Shown: positions 1 through 5,696 of the stretch, piece after piece
How the letters are laid out: each line of letters begins with the position of its first letter
Numbering within the stretch: position 1 is the first letter of the stretch
From: Pseudomonas sp.
GTDB lineage: Bacteria; Pseudomonadota; Gammaproteobacteria; Pseudomonadales; Pseudomonadaceae
NCBI GenBank assembly: GCA_003527165.1
Contig: DPSI01000381.1
Location: 1 to 6,174, forward strand
Reading direction: 5' to 3'
DNA length: 6,174 bases
The notes under the pieces: model-generated
What the model was told of the DNA's origin: nothing
The model's database searches: none
What the model saw: only the letters and a program-made list of their open reading frames with translations
Program-made: the position numbers and the translations under genes

Positions 1-571
1 AGCGCTCCTCGGCCTCTCGAACCGAAGCCGCGTAGCCCAGTACACCGTCGCTATGCCGGTCTTTCTCTTTGTATTCATGGCTGCAGCGCAGCTCCAGCAG
101 CGCCATGACCTGACGGGCCAGCGCCTGCAGATGCGCCAGCTGCCGCTCCGACAACTGCCGAGGTTGTTTGTCCATCACGGACAACATGCCGAGCGGCAGG
201 CCCTCGGGGCTGCGCAGTGCCACGGCGGCGAAGAAACCGGACAGGCCTTTGGCGAGCGGATCGTCGGCGAGATCGGGGATGATCAGGGGCTGGGAACAGC
301 CCATTGCGCGAGCACAAAGCATCGGGTCAGGCCCGTGGGAGCTGTCCTCGTTGCCGATCGACGCTTTGACCCATTGACGTTCCCCGTCGTTGAACACGAT
401 CGCTGCGCTGGCGCAACCACACAGGTCCGCCGCGAGCATTGCCAGGTCGTCGAAGGCCGTTTCCGGCGGGGTGCCGATAATGCGGTAACGGCTCAGCGCG
501 GCCAGTCGGTCGGCCTCGCTCCCCCTGTTGTCTGCGTTCTCCTGGTTCAAGATTTCTGCTCGGCTATCCAT
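1..571 (-). CDS. GAF-domain signalling protein, N-terminal part (runs off the left edge)
   Basis: This is a cytoplasmic sensor-type protein. The first 190 residues are visible and the frame is still open at base 1. Residues about 19-36 form the lead-in typical of bacterial stand-alone GAF proteins (EADRLAALSRYRIIGTPPE), and residues about 37-170 read as a GAF domain. Recognisable family segments are ERQWVKASIG, the LCARAM stretch, PLIIPDLADDPLAKG and LPLGMLSVMDKQPRQLSERQ, followed by a helical LARQVMALLELR linker and a charged, probably coiled-coil tail ending VREAEER. In this family such a tail usually leads into a GGDEF, PAS or histidine-kinase module, so the output function cannot be read here. 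The ATG at 571 is the only standard start after the in-frame stop at 635-637; no strong Shine-Dalgarno precedes it. The usual RFYAGAPL segment is replaced by GFFAAVAL, so the ligand pocket may differ. No membrane segment or signal peptide is visible. Domain call confident, whole-protein role unknown. Confidence 0.85.
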   Translation of the reverse strand, partial: MDSRAEILNQENADNRGSEADRLAALSRYRIIGTPPETAFDDLAMLAADLCGCASAAIVFNDGERQWVKASIGNEDSSHGPDPMLCARAMGCSQPLIIPDLADDPLAKGLSGFFAAVALRSPEGLPLGMLSVMDKQPRQLSERQLAHLQALARQVMALLELRCSHEYKEKDRHSDGVLGYAASVREAEER

Positions 572-660
572 GGCGGCAAGAATGACGGGCTCGGCCGTAA
601 GGCTCGAGCATCTGCGTGTCGCGGTGTTGCCTGATTATCGGCTGGCGATTGTCGCCGTGA

Positions 661-688
661 AAGATACCGGGGGTGGGATATGTGGCAA
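661..688 (-). promoter_or_regulatory. candidate sigma-70-type promoter for the GAF gene
   Basis: Read on the minus strand, TTGCCA (683-688, five of six matches to TTGACA) is followed after 16 bases by TATCTT (661-666, four of six matches to TATAAT). Transcription from here would leave an untranslated leader of about 80 bases before the ATG at 571. The match is moderate and based on inspection only. An alternative -10, GATAAT around 635-640, has no good -35 partner. Confidence 0.35.
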
Positions 689-693
689 GTAGA

Positions 694-705
694 CCTTGGC
701 CAAGG
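694..705. promoter_or_regulatory. perfect 12-bp palindrome CCTTGGCCAAGG, possible operator
   Basis: CCTTGGCCAAGG is a perfect palindrome with no spacer. It lies immediately upstream of the candidate -35 hexamer of the GAF gene, where an activator or repressor dimer could bind. I do not recognise it as the site of a named regulator. A palindrome of this length can occur by chance in GC-rich DNA, so the functional reading is inference. Confidence 0.25.
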
Positions 706-721
706 GGCAATCTGCCAGTGC

Positions 722-744
722 CGCCGGTCCGGTCGCGGCCGGCG
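722..744 (-). other. GC-rich stem-loop downstream of the LdtD-like gene
   Basis: CGCCGG (722-727) can pair with CCGGCG (739-744) around an 11-base loop. On the minus strand it falls about 50 bases after the TAG stop of the LdtD-like gene, so it could mark the 3' end of that transcript. No U-tract follows, so it is not a canonical intrinsic terminator. Confidence 0.25.
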
Positions 745-793
745 AACCGCTCGGCCATCCATCGCTCGGCTGGTATCGGCTGTCGGCGACGGA

Positions 794-2422
794 CTACGGG
801 CTATCGAGTAACTGTTGTCGGTCGGCGGCCAGCAGTGCGGCCAGCAGGTCATGATCGCGGCTGTAGATGTCCGGGCGGTAGTGAGCTTGTCCGGTGCTGT
901 CCGCTTCGGCTGTCCAATAGGCCAGCAGGACCGGGGTGGGTTCGTCCAGACGGAACTCGTGAGTTCGGCCTGTCGCGAGCAACCGAGTGAATCGTTCGCG
1001 CTCGCCATCGGTCAGCAGCAGATCGACCAGCTGCATCACCGACTCGACCCTGACGCAGCCGGAGCTGAACGCCCGCTGGGAGCGGGCGAACAGGCCTTGG
1101 CTCGGCGTGTCGTGCAGATAGATCGCGAAGGGGTTGGCGAAGCGGATGACCAGACGCCCGAGCGGGTTGCCGGGGCCCGCTGCCTGGCGCAGGAGAATAT
1201 TGCCGGGGTTGTTCCAGTCGACCTGTTGCGGTTCCAGAACGTTGCCCTGGTAGTCGAGCACCTGCATGTTCTGCTTGGTGAGATAGCCCAGATCTTCGCG
1301 GATTCTAGGTAGCTTGTCTTCTCGCAGAATGGTCGGCGGCACGGTCCAGGTCGGGTTGAGCGTGAGGCGAGTGACGTTCGACTTGATCGCCGGGGTTTGC
1401 CGGGTATCGCGGCCGACCTGGCTGCGAGTCTCCCAGCGCGGACGATTATCGCGGAAATGGATGACCCGCCCACCGGCAATATCGACCAGCAGCGAGCGCG
1501 CCTCGATATCACGGGACAGCCAGCGGAACCGTTCCAGATTGATCTTCAGCTGACTCAGCCGCTCGGTCGGGGAAACGTTCAGGGCGGCCAGGGTTTCGGC
1601 GCCCAGTATGCCGTCGTCTTGAAGGCCATGGCGGGCCTGAAAGGCCTTGATTGCCTGCTCGATCGGCTGGCTATAGCGCGTTTCGATGTTGTCCGGCACG
1701 AGCGCATCCGGCAGATAGCCGTCCTTGACCAGGCGTTGATGCAGCAGCGGGACTCGCGGATCCGACATGCCGGGACGCAAGGTTTGCCCCGACGGGATCG
1801 GCAGCCACTGCTGTGGGGGCTCGGCGCGCAGACGGGAATGGGCCTTGCGCAGGTTGTGGTACTGCTCGAGCGTCGGGCGAGCCTTGTCGAAGGCCTGCTC
1901 GAGATGCGCCAGGCCGTCGTCGGCAATGTCCAGCAGCTGGTCGTCCGCCTGCTGTTGGGCTGCGGCATCGGGGCTGCGCCAGACCGGCTCGAGCCGATCC
2001 TGCGGCAAGCGCCCATGGCTCAGGTGCCGAAGCGCCAGCAGGTAGGCGTGGGTGGCGAGGATATCGCTGCACTCGCGGTGCAGCGGTTCGGTCGTGGCCG
2101 TGTGCATGGCCTGACGAATGGTTTCGGGGTGGTAGATCGTCGGGTTCAGTCCATCATCGACCAGCGCATTAAGCTGCTCCAGTAGCTCATCGAGTCGTGC
2201 GTAGGAGGTCCACAGGGCTTCGAACTGGTGCCGGCGATAAAGCTCGGTCAGTTGTTGTAGAGCGGTCCGATCGATCTCGGCGAGAGGGCTTTTGCAGGCG
2301 CTGGCCAGTGTTTCCAGGGCGTCGCGGATGGGCTTGGGCTGCTCACTGACGGGTTGCGCCATCGCCAGAAAGGGTACGAATAACAGAAGGCTAACCAGAC
2401 GAAATGCATGTTTTTTGTACAA
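794..2422 (-). CDS. secreted L,D-transpeptidase, LdtD/YcbB type
   Basis: Murein L,D-transpeptidases of this type form 3-3 cross-links between peptidoglycan stem peptides in the periplasm through an acyl-enzyme on a catalytic cysteine, and they resist most beta-lactams other than carbapenems. The 542-residue product shows, in order: a signal peptide at residues 1-22 (KKHAF charged start, hydrophobic core, AMA|QP cleavage site); a helical scaffold of roughly 200 residues; a peptidoglycan-binding domain at about 217-283 (DPRVPLLHQRL, IKAFQARHGLQDDGILG); and a YkuD catalytic domain from about 306. The active-site block is LHDTP with His437 and FSSGCVRV with Cys456 and Arg458; the 19-residue His-Cys spacing agrees with E. 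coli LdtD. Length and domain order fit the LdtD family. The start is TTG at 2420-2422: minus-strand GGGAG sits seven bases upstream and the signal peptide begins right there, whereas the upstream frame extension is basic, low-complexity and unlike any export signal. The gene is divergent from a second transpeptidase. The E. coli ldtD symbol is not assigned because orthology cannot be shown here. Confidence 0.94.
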   Translation of the reverse strand: MYKKHAFRLVSLLLFVPFLAMAQPVSEQPKPIRDALETLASACKSPLAEIDRTALQQLTELYRRHQFEALWTSYARLDELLEQLNALVDDGLNPTIYHPETIRQAMHTATTEPLHRECSDILATHAYLLALRHLSHGRLPQDRLEPVWRSPDAAAQQQADDQLLDIADDGLAHLEQAFDKARPTLEQYHNLRKAHSRLRAEPPQQWLPIPSGQTLRPGMSDPRVPLLHQRLVKDGYLPDALVPDNIETRYSQPIEQAIKAFQARHGLQDDGILGAETLAALNVSPTERLSQLKINLERFRWLSRDIEARSLLVDIAGGRVIHFRDNRPRWETRSQVGRDTRQTPAIKSNVTRLTLNPTWTVPPTILREDKLPRIREDLGYLTKQNMQVLDYQGNVLEPQQVDWNNPGNILLRQAAGPGNPLGRLVIRFANPFAIYLHDTPSQGLFARSQRAFSSGCVRVESVMQLVDLLLTDGERERFTRLLATGRTHEFRLDEPTPVLLAYWTAEADSTGQAHYRPDIYSRDHDLLAALLAADRQQLLDSP

Positions 2423-2429
2423 CGCTTCA

Positions 2430-2434
2430 CTCCC
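2430..2434 (-). promoter_or_regulatory. ribosome binding site that fixes the TTG start of the LdtD-like gene
   Basis: On the minus strand GGGAG lies seven bases before the TTG at 2422-2420. No comparable site precedes any upstream start in the same frame. Together with the immediately following signal peptide this decides the start codon. Confidence 0.7.
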
Positions 2435-2476
2435 GGGTATCCCACCGACTGCTAGACTCCGCCGCTGTTCCGCTGC

Positions 2477-2491
2477 GGTTTTGGGAAAACC
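2477..2491. promoter_or_regulatory. inverted repeat GGTTTT-N3-AAAACC in the divergent region, possible operator
   Basis: GGTTTT (2477-2482) and AAAACC (2486-2491) form a perfect 6-bp inverted repeat around GGG. It lies 55 bases upstream of the LdtD-like start and about 160 bases upstream of the YkuD_2-type start, in the 228-base region shared by both genes. A dimeric regulator could bind here; the site matches no named operator I know. I found no convincing -35/-10 pair for either gene nearby. Confidence 0.3.
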
Positions 2492-2523
2492 AGACCCTTT
2501 CGGGCCACTACAACATGATCTGT

Positions 2524-2555
2524 CAGACGACGTGGGAGCCTTCCGCTCCCGTCTG
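2524..2555. other. bulged stem-loop in the divergent region
   Basis: CAGAC (2524-2528) pairs with GTCTG (2551-2555), and GGGAGC (2534-2539) with GCTCCC (2545-2550) around the loop CTTCC. The five bases GACGT are left as a bulge on the 5' side. The structure is 11 paired bases in total. On the plus strand it would lie about 95 bases upstream of the YkuD_2-type gene, in its leader if transcription starts before it. A short TTTT follows at 2561-2564, too far away for a standard terminator. Confidence 0.4.
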
Positions 2556-2632
2556 GCCTGTTTTCGCTGCCGCCTGCCCGGGCCGGCAGCGCGTAAAGGC
2601 GCCAGCCGAAAGGGACGTTCGGCCTTGGCGTC

Positions 2633-2640
2633 GGTGAGGT
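2633..2640 (+). promoter_or_regulatory. ribosome binding site of the YkuD_2-type gene
   Basis: GGTGAGGT ends ten bases before the ATG at 2651 and thirteen before the second ATG at 2654. The spacing favours the first ATG. Confidence 0.6.
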
Positions 2641-2650
2641 AGTTCAACAC

Positions 2651-3361
2651 ATGATGGTTTCGTTCCGACGCCTTTGCCTCGTGGCAGGTCTGTTTCTGTC
2701 AGCCCCGCTTCTGGCGGCCAGCCCCATCTATCAGCCGATCGTGGATGAGCTGTCTCCACTGGCTCCCACGCTGAATCCCAAAGTGCTCACGCACGCTGTG
2801 GCGGCCATGCAGTGCGCGGTAAACAATGGCGCCAGCCCCGCGCAGCGGCTCGCGGTGATCGATTTCTCGCTGCCGTCGTCGGAGCGACGACTCTGGATCT
2901 TTGACCTGCAACAGCGGCGATTGTTGCTGAAGGATTTTGTCGCCCACGGAATGAAGTCCGGTGACAACCTCGCCACGCGCTTCTCCAATGTGCTCGGCAG
3001 CCATCAGTCGAGCATTGGTCTGTTCCGCACGGCCGAGAGCTACAGCGGCAAGCACGGCTATTCGTTGCGCATGGATGGCCTCGAACCCGGCGTGAACGAT
3101 CTGGCGCGTGAGCGGGCTATCGTGATCCACCCGGCCGATTACGTGAATCCCGCCTGGATTGTGACGCAGGGGCGCATCGGTCGCAGCCAGGGCTGCCCCG
3201 CGGTGCGCCCGGAAGTGGCGCGCATGGTGGTTGATAGCCTGAAGGGCGGGCAGTTCATTTTTTCCTGGTATCCCGATCAGCAGTGGCTGGAGTCGTCGGC
3301 CTACCTGAACTGCAAACCCGGCCAGGTCGCAACCCTGCTTGCGGCGAAGTCTGGCGGTTAG
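2651..3361 (+). CDS. exported murein L,D-transpeptidase catalytic-domain protein, YkuD_2 type
   Basis: This 236-residue protein belongs to the small family annotated as murein L,D-transpeptidase catalytic domain proteins (YkuD_2). The family is predicted to act on peptidoglycan, but far less is established about it than about the LdtD type. Residues 1-23 are a signal peptide (basic FRR, hydrophobic LVAG core, cleavage near LLAA|SP), giving a periplasmic product of about 213 residues. Family signatures are LWIFDLQQRRLL (81-92), VAHGMKSGDN with His99 (97-106), AIVIHPADYV with His160 (156-165) and GRSQGCPAV with the presumed nucleophile Cys182 (177-185). The catalytic cysteine block is thus intact although it diverges from the SSGCVRV of the neighbouring enzyme. 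Extra cysteines at 55 and 221 could pair in the periplasm. The start is the first of two consecutive ATGs, ten bases after GAGGT at 2636-2640. Unlike its neighbour it has no peptidoglycan-binding domain and no scaffold domain. Confidence 0.9.
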   Translation: MMVSFRRLCLVAGLFLSAPLLAASPIYQPIVDELSPLAPTLNPKVLTHAVAAMQCAVNNGASPAQRLAVIDFSLPSSERRLWIFDLQQRRLLLKDFVAHGMKSGDNLATRFSNVLGSHQSSIGLFRTAESYSGKHGYSLRMDGLEPGVNDLARERAIVIHPADYVNPAWIVTQGRIGRSQGCPAVRPEVARMVVDSLKGGQFIFSWYPDQQWLESSAYLNCKPGQVATLLAAKSGG

Positions 3362-3386
3362 AGGATTCGTTTCAGTGAGGGTGGCA

Positions 3387-3450
3387 GCTGCGTTCACCTG
3401 CCGGTACTTGCGGTTCTTTGTTCCCTTGGCGAGTTGAAACCCGCCCATAC
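3387..3450. repeat. hairpin-ended direct repeat, copy 1 (degenerate)
   Basis: This stretch begins GCTGCG, carries TGCCGGT and CGGTTCTT in the middle and ends in GGCGAGTTGAAACCCGCC (3428-3445), an imperfect palindrome with one mismatched pair around a GAA loop, followed by CATAC. It aligns with copy 2 about 106-110 bases downstream with small gaps. The mismatch suggests it is the more decayed copy. Confidence 0.6.
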
Positions 3451-3463
3451 GGTCGTGCGGACG

Positions 3464-3512
3464 GCGTGACGTGGTAATCCTTGGCCGGGATCGCTGCGTG
3501 ATGTGGTATGCC
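3464..3512. repeat. 17-base imperfect direct repeat pair
   Basis: GCGTGACGTGGTAATCC (3464-3480) recurs as GCGTGATGTGGTATGCC (3496-3512), with 14 of 17 positions identical and a period of 32 bases. The second unit overlaps the start of copy 2 of the longer element, so part of the region may have arisen by nested duplication. Confidence 0.5.
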
Positions 3513-3559
3513 GGTGCGTTCGGTCTTCTGCTCCGAGGGCGGATTGAAATCCGCCCTAC
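3493..3559. repeat. hairpin-ended direct repeat, copy 2, with perfect palindrome
   Basis: The copy starts GCTGCGTG and contains TGCCGGT and CGGTCTTC. It ends in a perfect 8-bp stem, GGGCGGAT (3537-3544) and ATCCGCCC (3549-3556), around TGAA, then TAC. Read on the minus strand the end is GTAGGGCGGAT, a motif I associate with dispersed intergenic palindromes of Pseudomonas. It may help terminate or stabilise transcripts from either convergent gene. Confidence 0.7.
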
Positions 3560-3568
3560 ATGATTTTC

Positions 3569-3611
3569 CGTAGGCGAGCGTGCTCGCGAATCGTGATAAA
3601 AGCTTCCTACG
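3569..3611. repeat. REP-like extragenic palindrome
   Basis: CGTAGG (3569-3574) is followed by the 6-bp stem GCGAGC (3574-3579) and GCTCGC (3582-3587), and closed by CCTACG (3606-3611), the exact complement of the first block. The order GTAGG, CGAGC, GCTCGCGAA resembles the common Pseudomonas REP core, here apparently one base short after GTAGG. REP elements of this kind are dispersed by RAYT transposases in trans; no such gene is present here. Confidence 0.65.
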
Positions 3612-3668
3612 AGAGCATCGACCGCGGCTCGACAGACAGGCGGGCGAAATCAATCCTTTCCAGCTTCT

Positions 3669-5453
3669 TTATTTTTGCTCACTCTGCGGTGTCACCCGCA
3701 ACACTTCTTCCAGTGTCGTCAGCCCAGCGGCGATTTTCTGTGCGCCGGACAGCCGTAGGCTGTGCATGCCGTCCTTGAAGGCCTGGCGGCGCAAGGCGAT
3801 GAGGTCGGTATCGGCGGTGATCAATGGCTTGACCGCATCGTTGAGCAACATGATCTCGTAGACCCCGGCGCGGCCGCGATAACCGGTGTCTCGGCATTCG
3901 ATGCAGCCCACCGCCTGTTGCGCGTGGGTTGGTAAGGGCGCGTTCCAGGGTTTGGTCAGCGTTTGCCAGTCTTCAACGTCCAGCTGCATCGGTGCCTTGC
4001 AATGCGGACAGAGCGTGCGTACCAGGCGTTGGGCCATCACGCCAAGCAAGGTGGCGCGCAGCAAATAGTGCGGCACGCCCAGTTCCAGTAATCGGGTAAT
4101 AGCGCTAGGCGCATCGTTGGTGTGCAGGGTGGACAGCACCAGATGCCCGGTAAGCGCCGCCTGGATCGCCATCTCGGCGGTTTCCAGGTCGCGAATTTCG
4201 CCGATCATGATGATGTCCGGGTCCTGGCGCATCAGCGCGCGCACGCCGCTGGCGAAGGTCAGGTCGATGTTGTGCTGCACCTGCATCTGGTTGAAGGCAC
4301 CCTCGATCATTTCGATCGGGTCTTCGATGGTGCAGACGTTCACTTCGGGCGTCGCCAGTTGCTTGAGCGTGGTGTAGAGCGTGGTGGTCTTGCCCGAACC
4401 GGTCGGGCCGGTGACCAGGATGATGCCGTTGGGCTGACCGGTCATGCTCTGCCAGCGGCGCAGATCCTCGGCGGAGAAACCCAGCTGGTCGAAACCCTTG
4501 AGCAGCACGTCCGGATCGAAGATCCGCATCACCATCTTTTCGCCGAAGGCGGTCGGCAAGGTCGACAGGCGCAGCTCCACCTCGCCGCCGTCCGGGGTTT
4601 TGGTCTTGACCCGGCCATCCTGCGGTTTGCGCTTTTCGGCGACGTTCATCCGCCCCAGCGACTTCAAACGACTGACCACCGCCATGGTCACCTGCGGCGG
4701 GAACTGATAGACGTTGTGCAGCACGCCGTCGATGCGAAAGCGCACCGTGCCCTGCTCGCGGCGCGGCTCGATGTGGATGTCGCTGGCGCGCTGGTCGAAG
4801 GCGTACTGGAACAGCCAATCGACGATGTTGACGATGTGCGAGTCGTTGGCGTCCGGCTCCTGGTCGCTGGCACCGAGGTTGAGCAGCTGCTCGAAGTTGC
4901 CGGTGCCGCTGAGCTTCTGATCACTGGCGGTGGCGCCGCTGACCGATTTGGCCAGGCGGTAGAACTCCACGGTAAAGCGCTGAAGATCGACCGGGTTGGC
5001 CACGACCCGCTTGATTGGGCGCTTGAGCACATGGGTGAGATTGGCTTCCCAGCTTTTCACGAATGGCTGGCAACTGGCGATGGTCACGGCCGAACTGTCC
5101 ACCGCCACCGCGAGGATCTTGTGGCGCTGGGCGAAGGCATAGGACATCAGCGGGGTCACGGCTGCGACGTTGATCTTCAGCGGATCGATGCGCAGATAGG
5201 GTTGCCCGGCCTGCTCGGCGAGCCAGACGGTAAGGCTTTCCAGATCGAGTTTCTTGCCGGGGCGCGCCAGGTCGTCGAGCTGCTGTGCGCCCAGGAATTC
5301 CAGCGGATGCTGCTGAGCGTTCGCGGCGCTGCGCCGCAGGGTCATGCAGTGCTCGGCGGTTTCCTGCTTTAGCCGCCCCTGAGCGACGAGATCACGCAGC
5401 AGGTCGTTGAGGTCGAGGAAGCGGTCCTGGGCGGTGGAATTCAACACGGACAT
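3669..5453 (-). CDS. GspE/PilB-family secretion ATPase, orphan
   Basis: Hexameric ATPases of this family sit on the cytoplasmic face of type II secretion or type IV pilus machines and power pilin or pseudopilin assembly. The 594-residue protein is of normal length. Residues about 50-165 form an N-terminal GspE/MshE-like domain, 200-300 the N2 domain (ASDIHIEP, RFRIDGVLH, QDGRVK), and the motor follows: Walker A GPTGSGKTTT with Lys355 (349-358), Asp box TIEDPIE (375-381), Walker B region QDPDIIMIGEIRD with Glu419 (410-422), His box GHLVLSTLHTNDA (436-448). A zinc-type CPHC (482-485) and CIEC (517-520) pair is intact, followed by GYRGRAGVYEIM. The tetracysteine site argues for an assembly ATPase rather than a PilT retraction ATPase. 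The ATG at 5451-5453 has GAAGGG four bases upstream. No platform, pseudopilin, prepilin peptidase or secretin gene is visible around it, so its partner machine is unknown and neither gspE nor pilB is assigned. Convergent with the YkuD_2-type gene. Confidence 0.93.
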   Translation of the reverse strand: MSVLNSTAQDRFLDLNDLLRDLVAQGRLKQETAEHCMTLRRSAANAQQHPLEFLGAQQLDDLARPGKKLDLESLTVWLAEQAGQPYLRIDPLKINVAAVTPLMSYAFAQRHKILAVAVDSSAVTIASCQPFVKSWEANLTHVLKRPIKRVVANPVDLQRFTVEFYRLAKSVSGATASDQKLSGTGNFEQLLNLGASDQEPDANDSHIVNIVDWLFQYAFDQRASDIHIEPRREQGTVRFRIDGVLHNVYQFPPQVTMAVVSRLKSLGRMNVAEKRKPQDGRVKTKTPDGGEVELRLSTLPTAFGEKMVMRIFDPDVLLKGFDQLGFSAEDLRRWQSMTGQPNGIILVTGPTGSGKTTTLYTTLKQLATPEVNVCTIEDPIEMIEGAFNQMQVQHNIDLTFASGVRALMRQDPDIIMIGEIRDLETAEMAIQAALTGHLVLSTLHTNDAPSAITRLLELGVPHYLLRATLLGVMAQRLVRTLCPHCKAPMQLDVEDWQTLTKPWNAPLPTHAQQAVGCIECRDTGYRGRAGVYEIMLLNDAVKPLITADTDLIALRRQAFKDGMHSLRLSGAQKIAAGLTTLEEVLRVTPQSEQK

Positions 5454-5457
5454 GGGG

Positions 5458-5463
5458 CCCTTC
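5458..5463 (-). promoter_or_regulatory. ribosome binding site of the ATPase gene
   Basis: Minus-strand GAAGGG lies four bases before the ATG at 5453. An upstream ATG a few codons away is in another frame, so this site supports the start at 5453. Confidence 0.55.
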
Positions 5464-5610
5464 GATCATGACGGAGACGAAGGCCAAGCTTGCCGTTAAA
5501 CGCACGCCCTGTCTGCCGGGGCGGTTCAACTTTGCGGCATCGTTGGCGTGCGATCGATGGATGACGGCGCTCCGCGCAGGTTCGCCGGACCTGTCGGCTT
5601 ACCTGAGCGA

Positions 5611-5683
5611 GTAAGGTGGATGTGCTTTTTTTACATCCGCAGTGATTCCGCTGGTAGATCGGTAAAGCGTGATCCACCCTACG
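5611..5683. repeat. bipartite inverted intergenic element with two hairpins
   Basis: The left end reads GTAAGGTGGAT on the plus strand (5611-5621) and the right end reads GTAGGGTGGAT on the minus strand (5682-5672), so the two halves are inverted copies. Similarity continues inward (TGCTTTTTTTA against CGCTTTACC). Each half can fold on itself: GGATGT (5618-5623) with ACATCC (5633-5638), and GGTAGATC (5653-5660) with GATCCACC (5671-5678) with one mismatch. The right end is 14 bases from the stop codon of the upstream gene, a typical place for Pseudomonas extragenic palindromes. It probably separates that gene from the ATPase gene. Confidence 0.65.
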
Positions 5684-5696
5684 CTTGGCTACCCGC

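Larger units (their letters stand above)
3362..3668. other. repeat-filled convergent intergenic region
   Basis: These 307 bases lie between the stop codons of the rightward YkuD_2-type gene and the leftward ATPase gene. No plausible coding frame is present. They hold two diverged direct copies of a hairpin-ended element (3387-3450 and 3493-3559), a shorter direct repeat (3464-3480 and 3496-3512) and a REP-like palindrome (3569-3611). No hairpin followed by a clear U-tract was seen for either gene, so the palindromes themselves are the best candidates for 3'-end formation or transcript protection on both strands. Confidence 0.7.

Noticed and set aside
53..634. 193-codon open frame on the plus strand, opposite the GAF gene
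   Set aside because: The minus-strand frame encodes a recognisable GAF domain; the plus-strand product is Gln/Arg/His-rich with no motif.
564..758. 64-codon minus-strand frame between the LdtD-like and GAF genes
   Set aside because: It is Arg/Gly-rich, has no convincing ribosome binding site, overlaps the start of the GAF gene and shows no family resemblance. A small gene cannot be fully excluded.
1397..2185. 262-codon open frame on the plus strand, opposite the LdtD-like gene
   Set aside because: It is a shadow of a confidently assigned gene; no domain or convincing start signal was seen.
2423..2650. 76-residue N-terminal extension of the LdtD-like protein from an upstream ATG
   Set aside because: The extension is Arg/Lys/Ser-rich without family similarity, would place the signal peptide internally, and covers the upstream region of the divergent gene.
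3383..3402. GGCAG...CTGCC stem after the YkuD_2-type gene considered as a terminator
   Set aside because: It has only five pairs with a ten-base loop and no U-tract follows.
2699..3448. 249-codon minus-strand frame across the YkuD_2-type gene and the first repeat
   Set aside because: It is antisense to a protein with signal peptide and catalytic motifs, and its beginning falls inside repeat DNA.
4122..5372. 416-codon open frame on the plus strand, opposite the ATPase gene
   Set aside because: It is antisense to a gene with complete, ordered family motifs. Its composition (many His, Gly, Val, Asp) is what codon-aligned antisense of GC-rich coding DNA yields, and no family motif appears.
5624..5638. 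T-rich run GCTTTTTTTA considered as an intrinsic terminator
   Set aside because: The T-run lies in the hairpin loop, not after a stem. On the minus strand, where the upstream gene ends, it reads as A-rich, so it does not fit a standard terminator.
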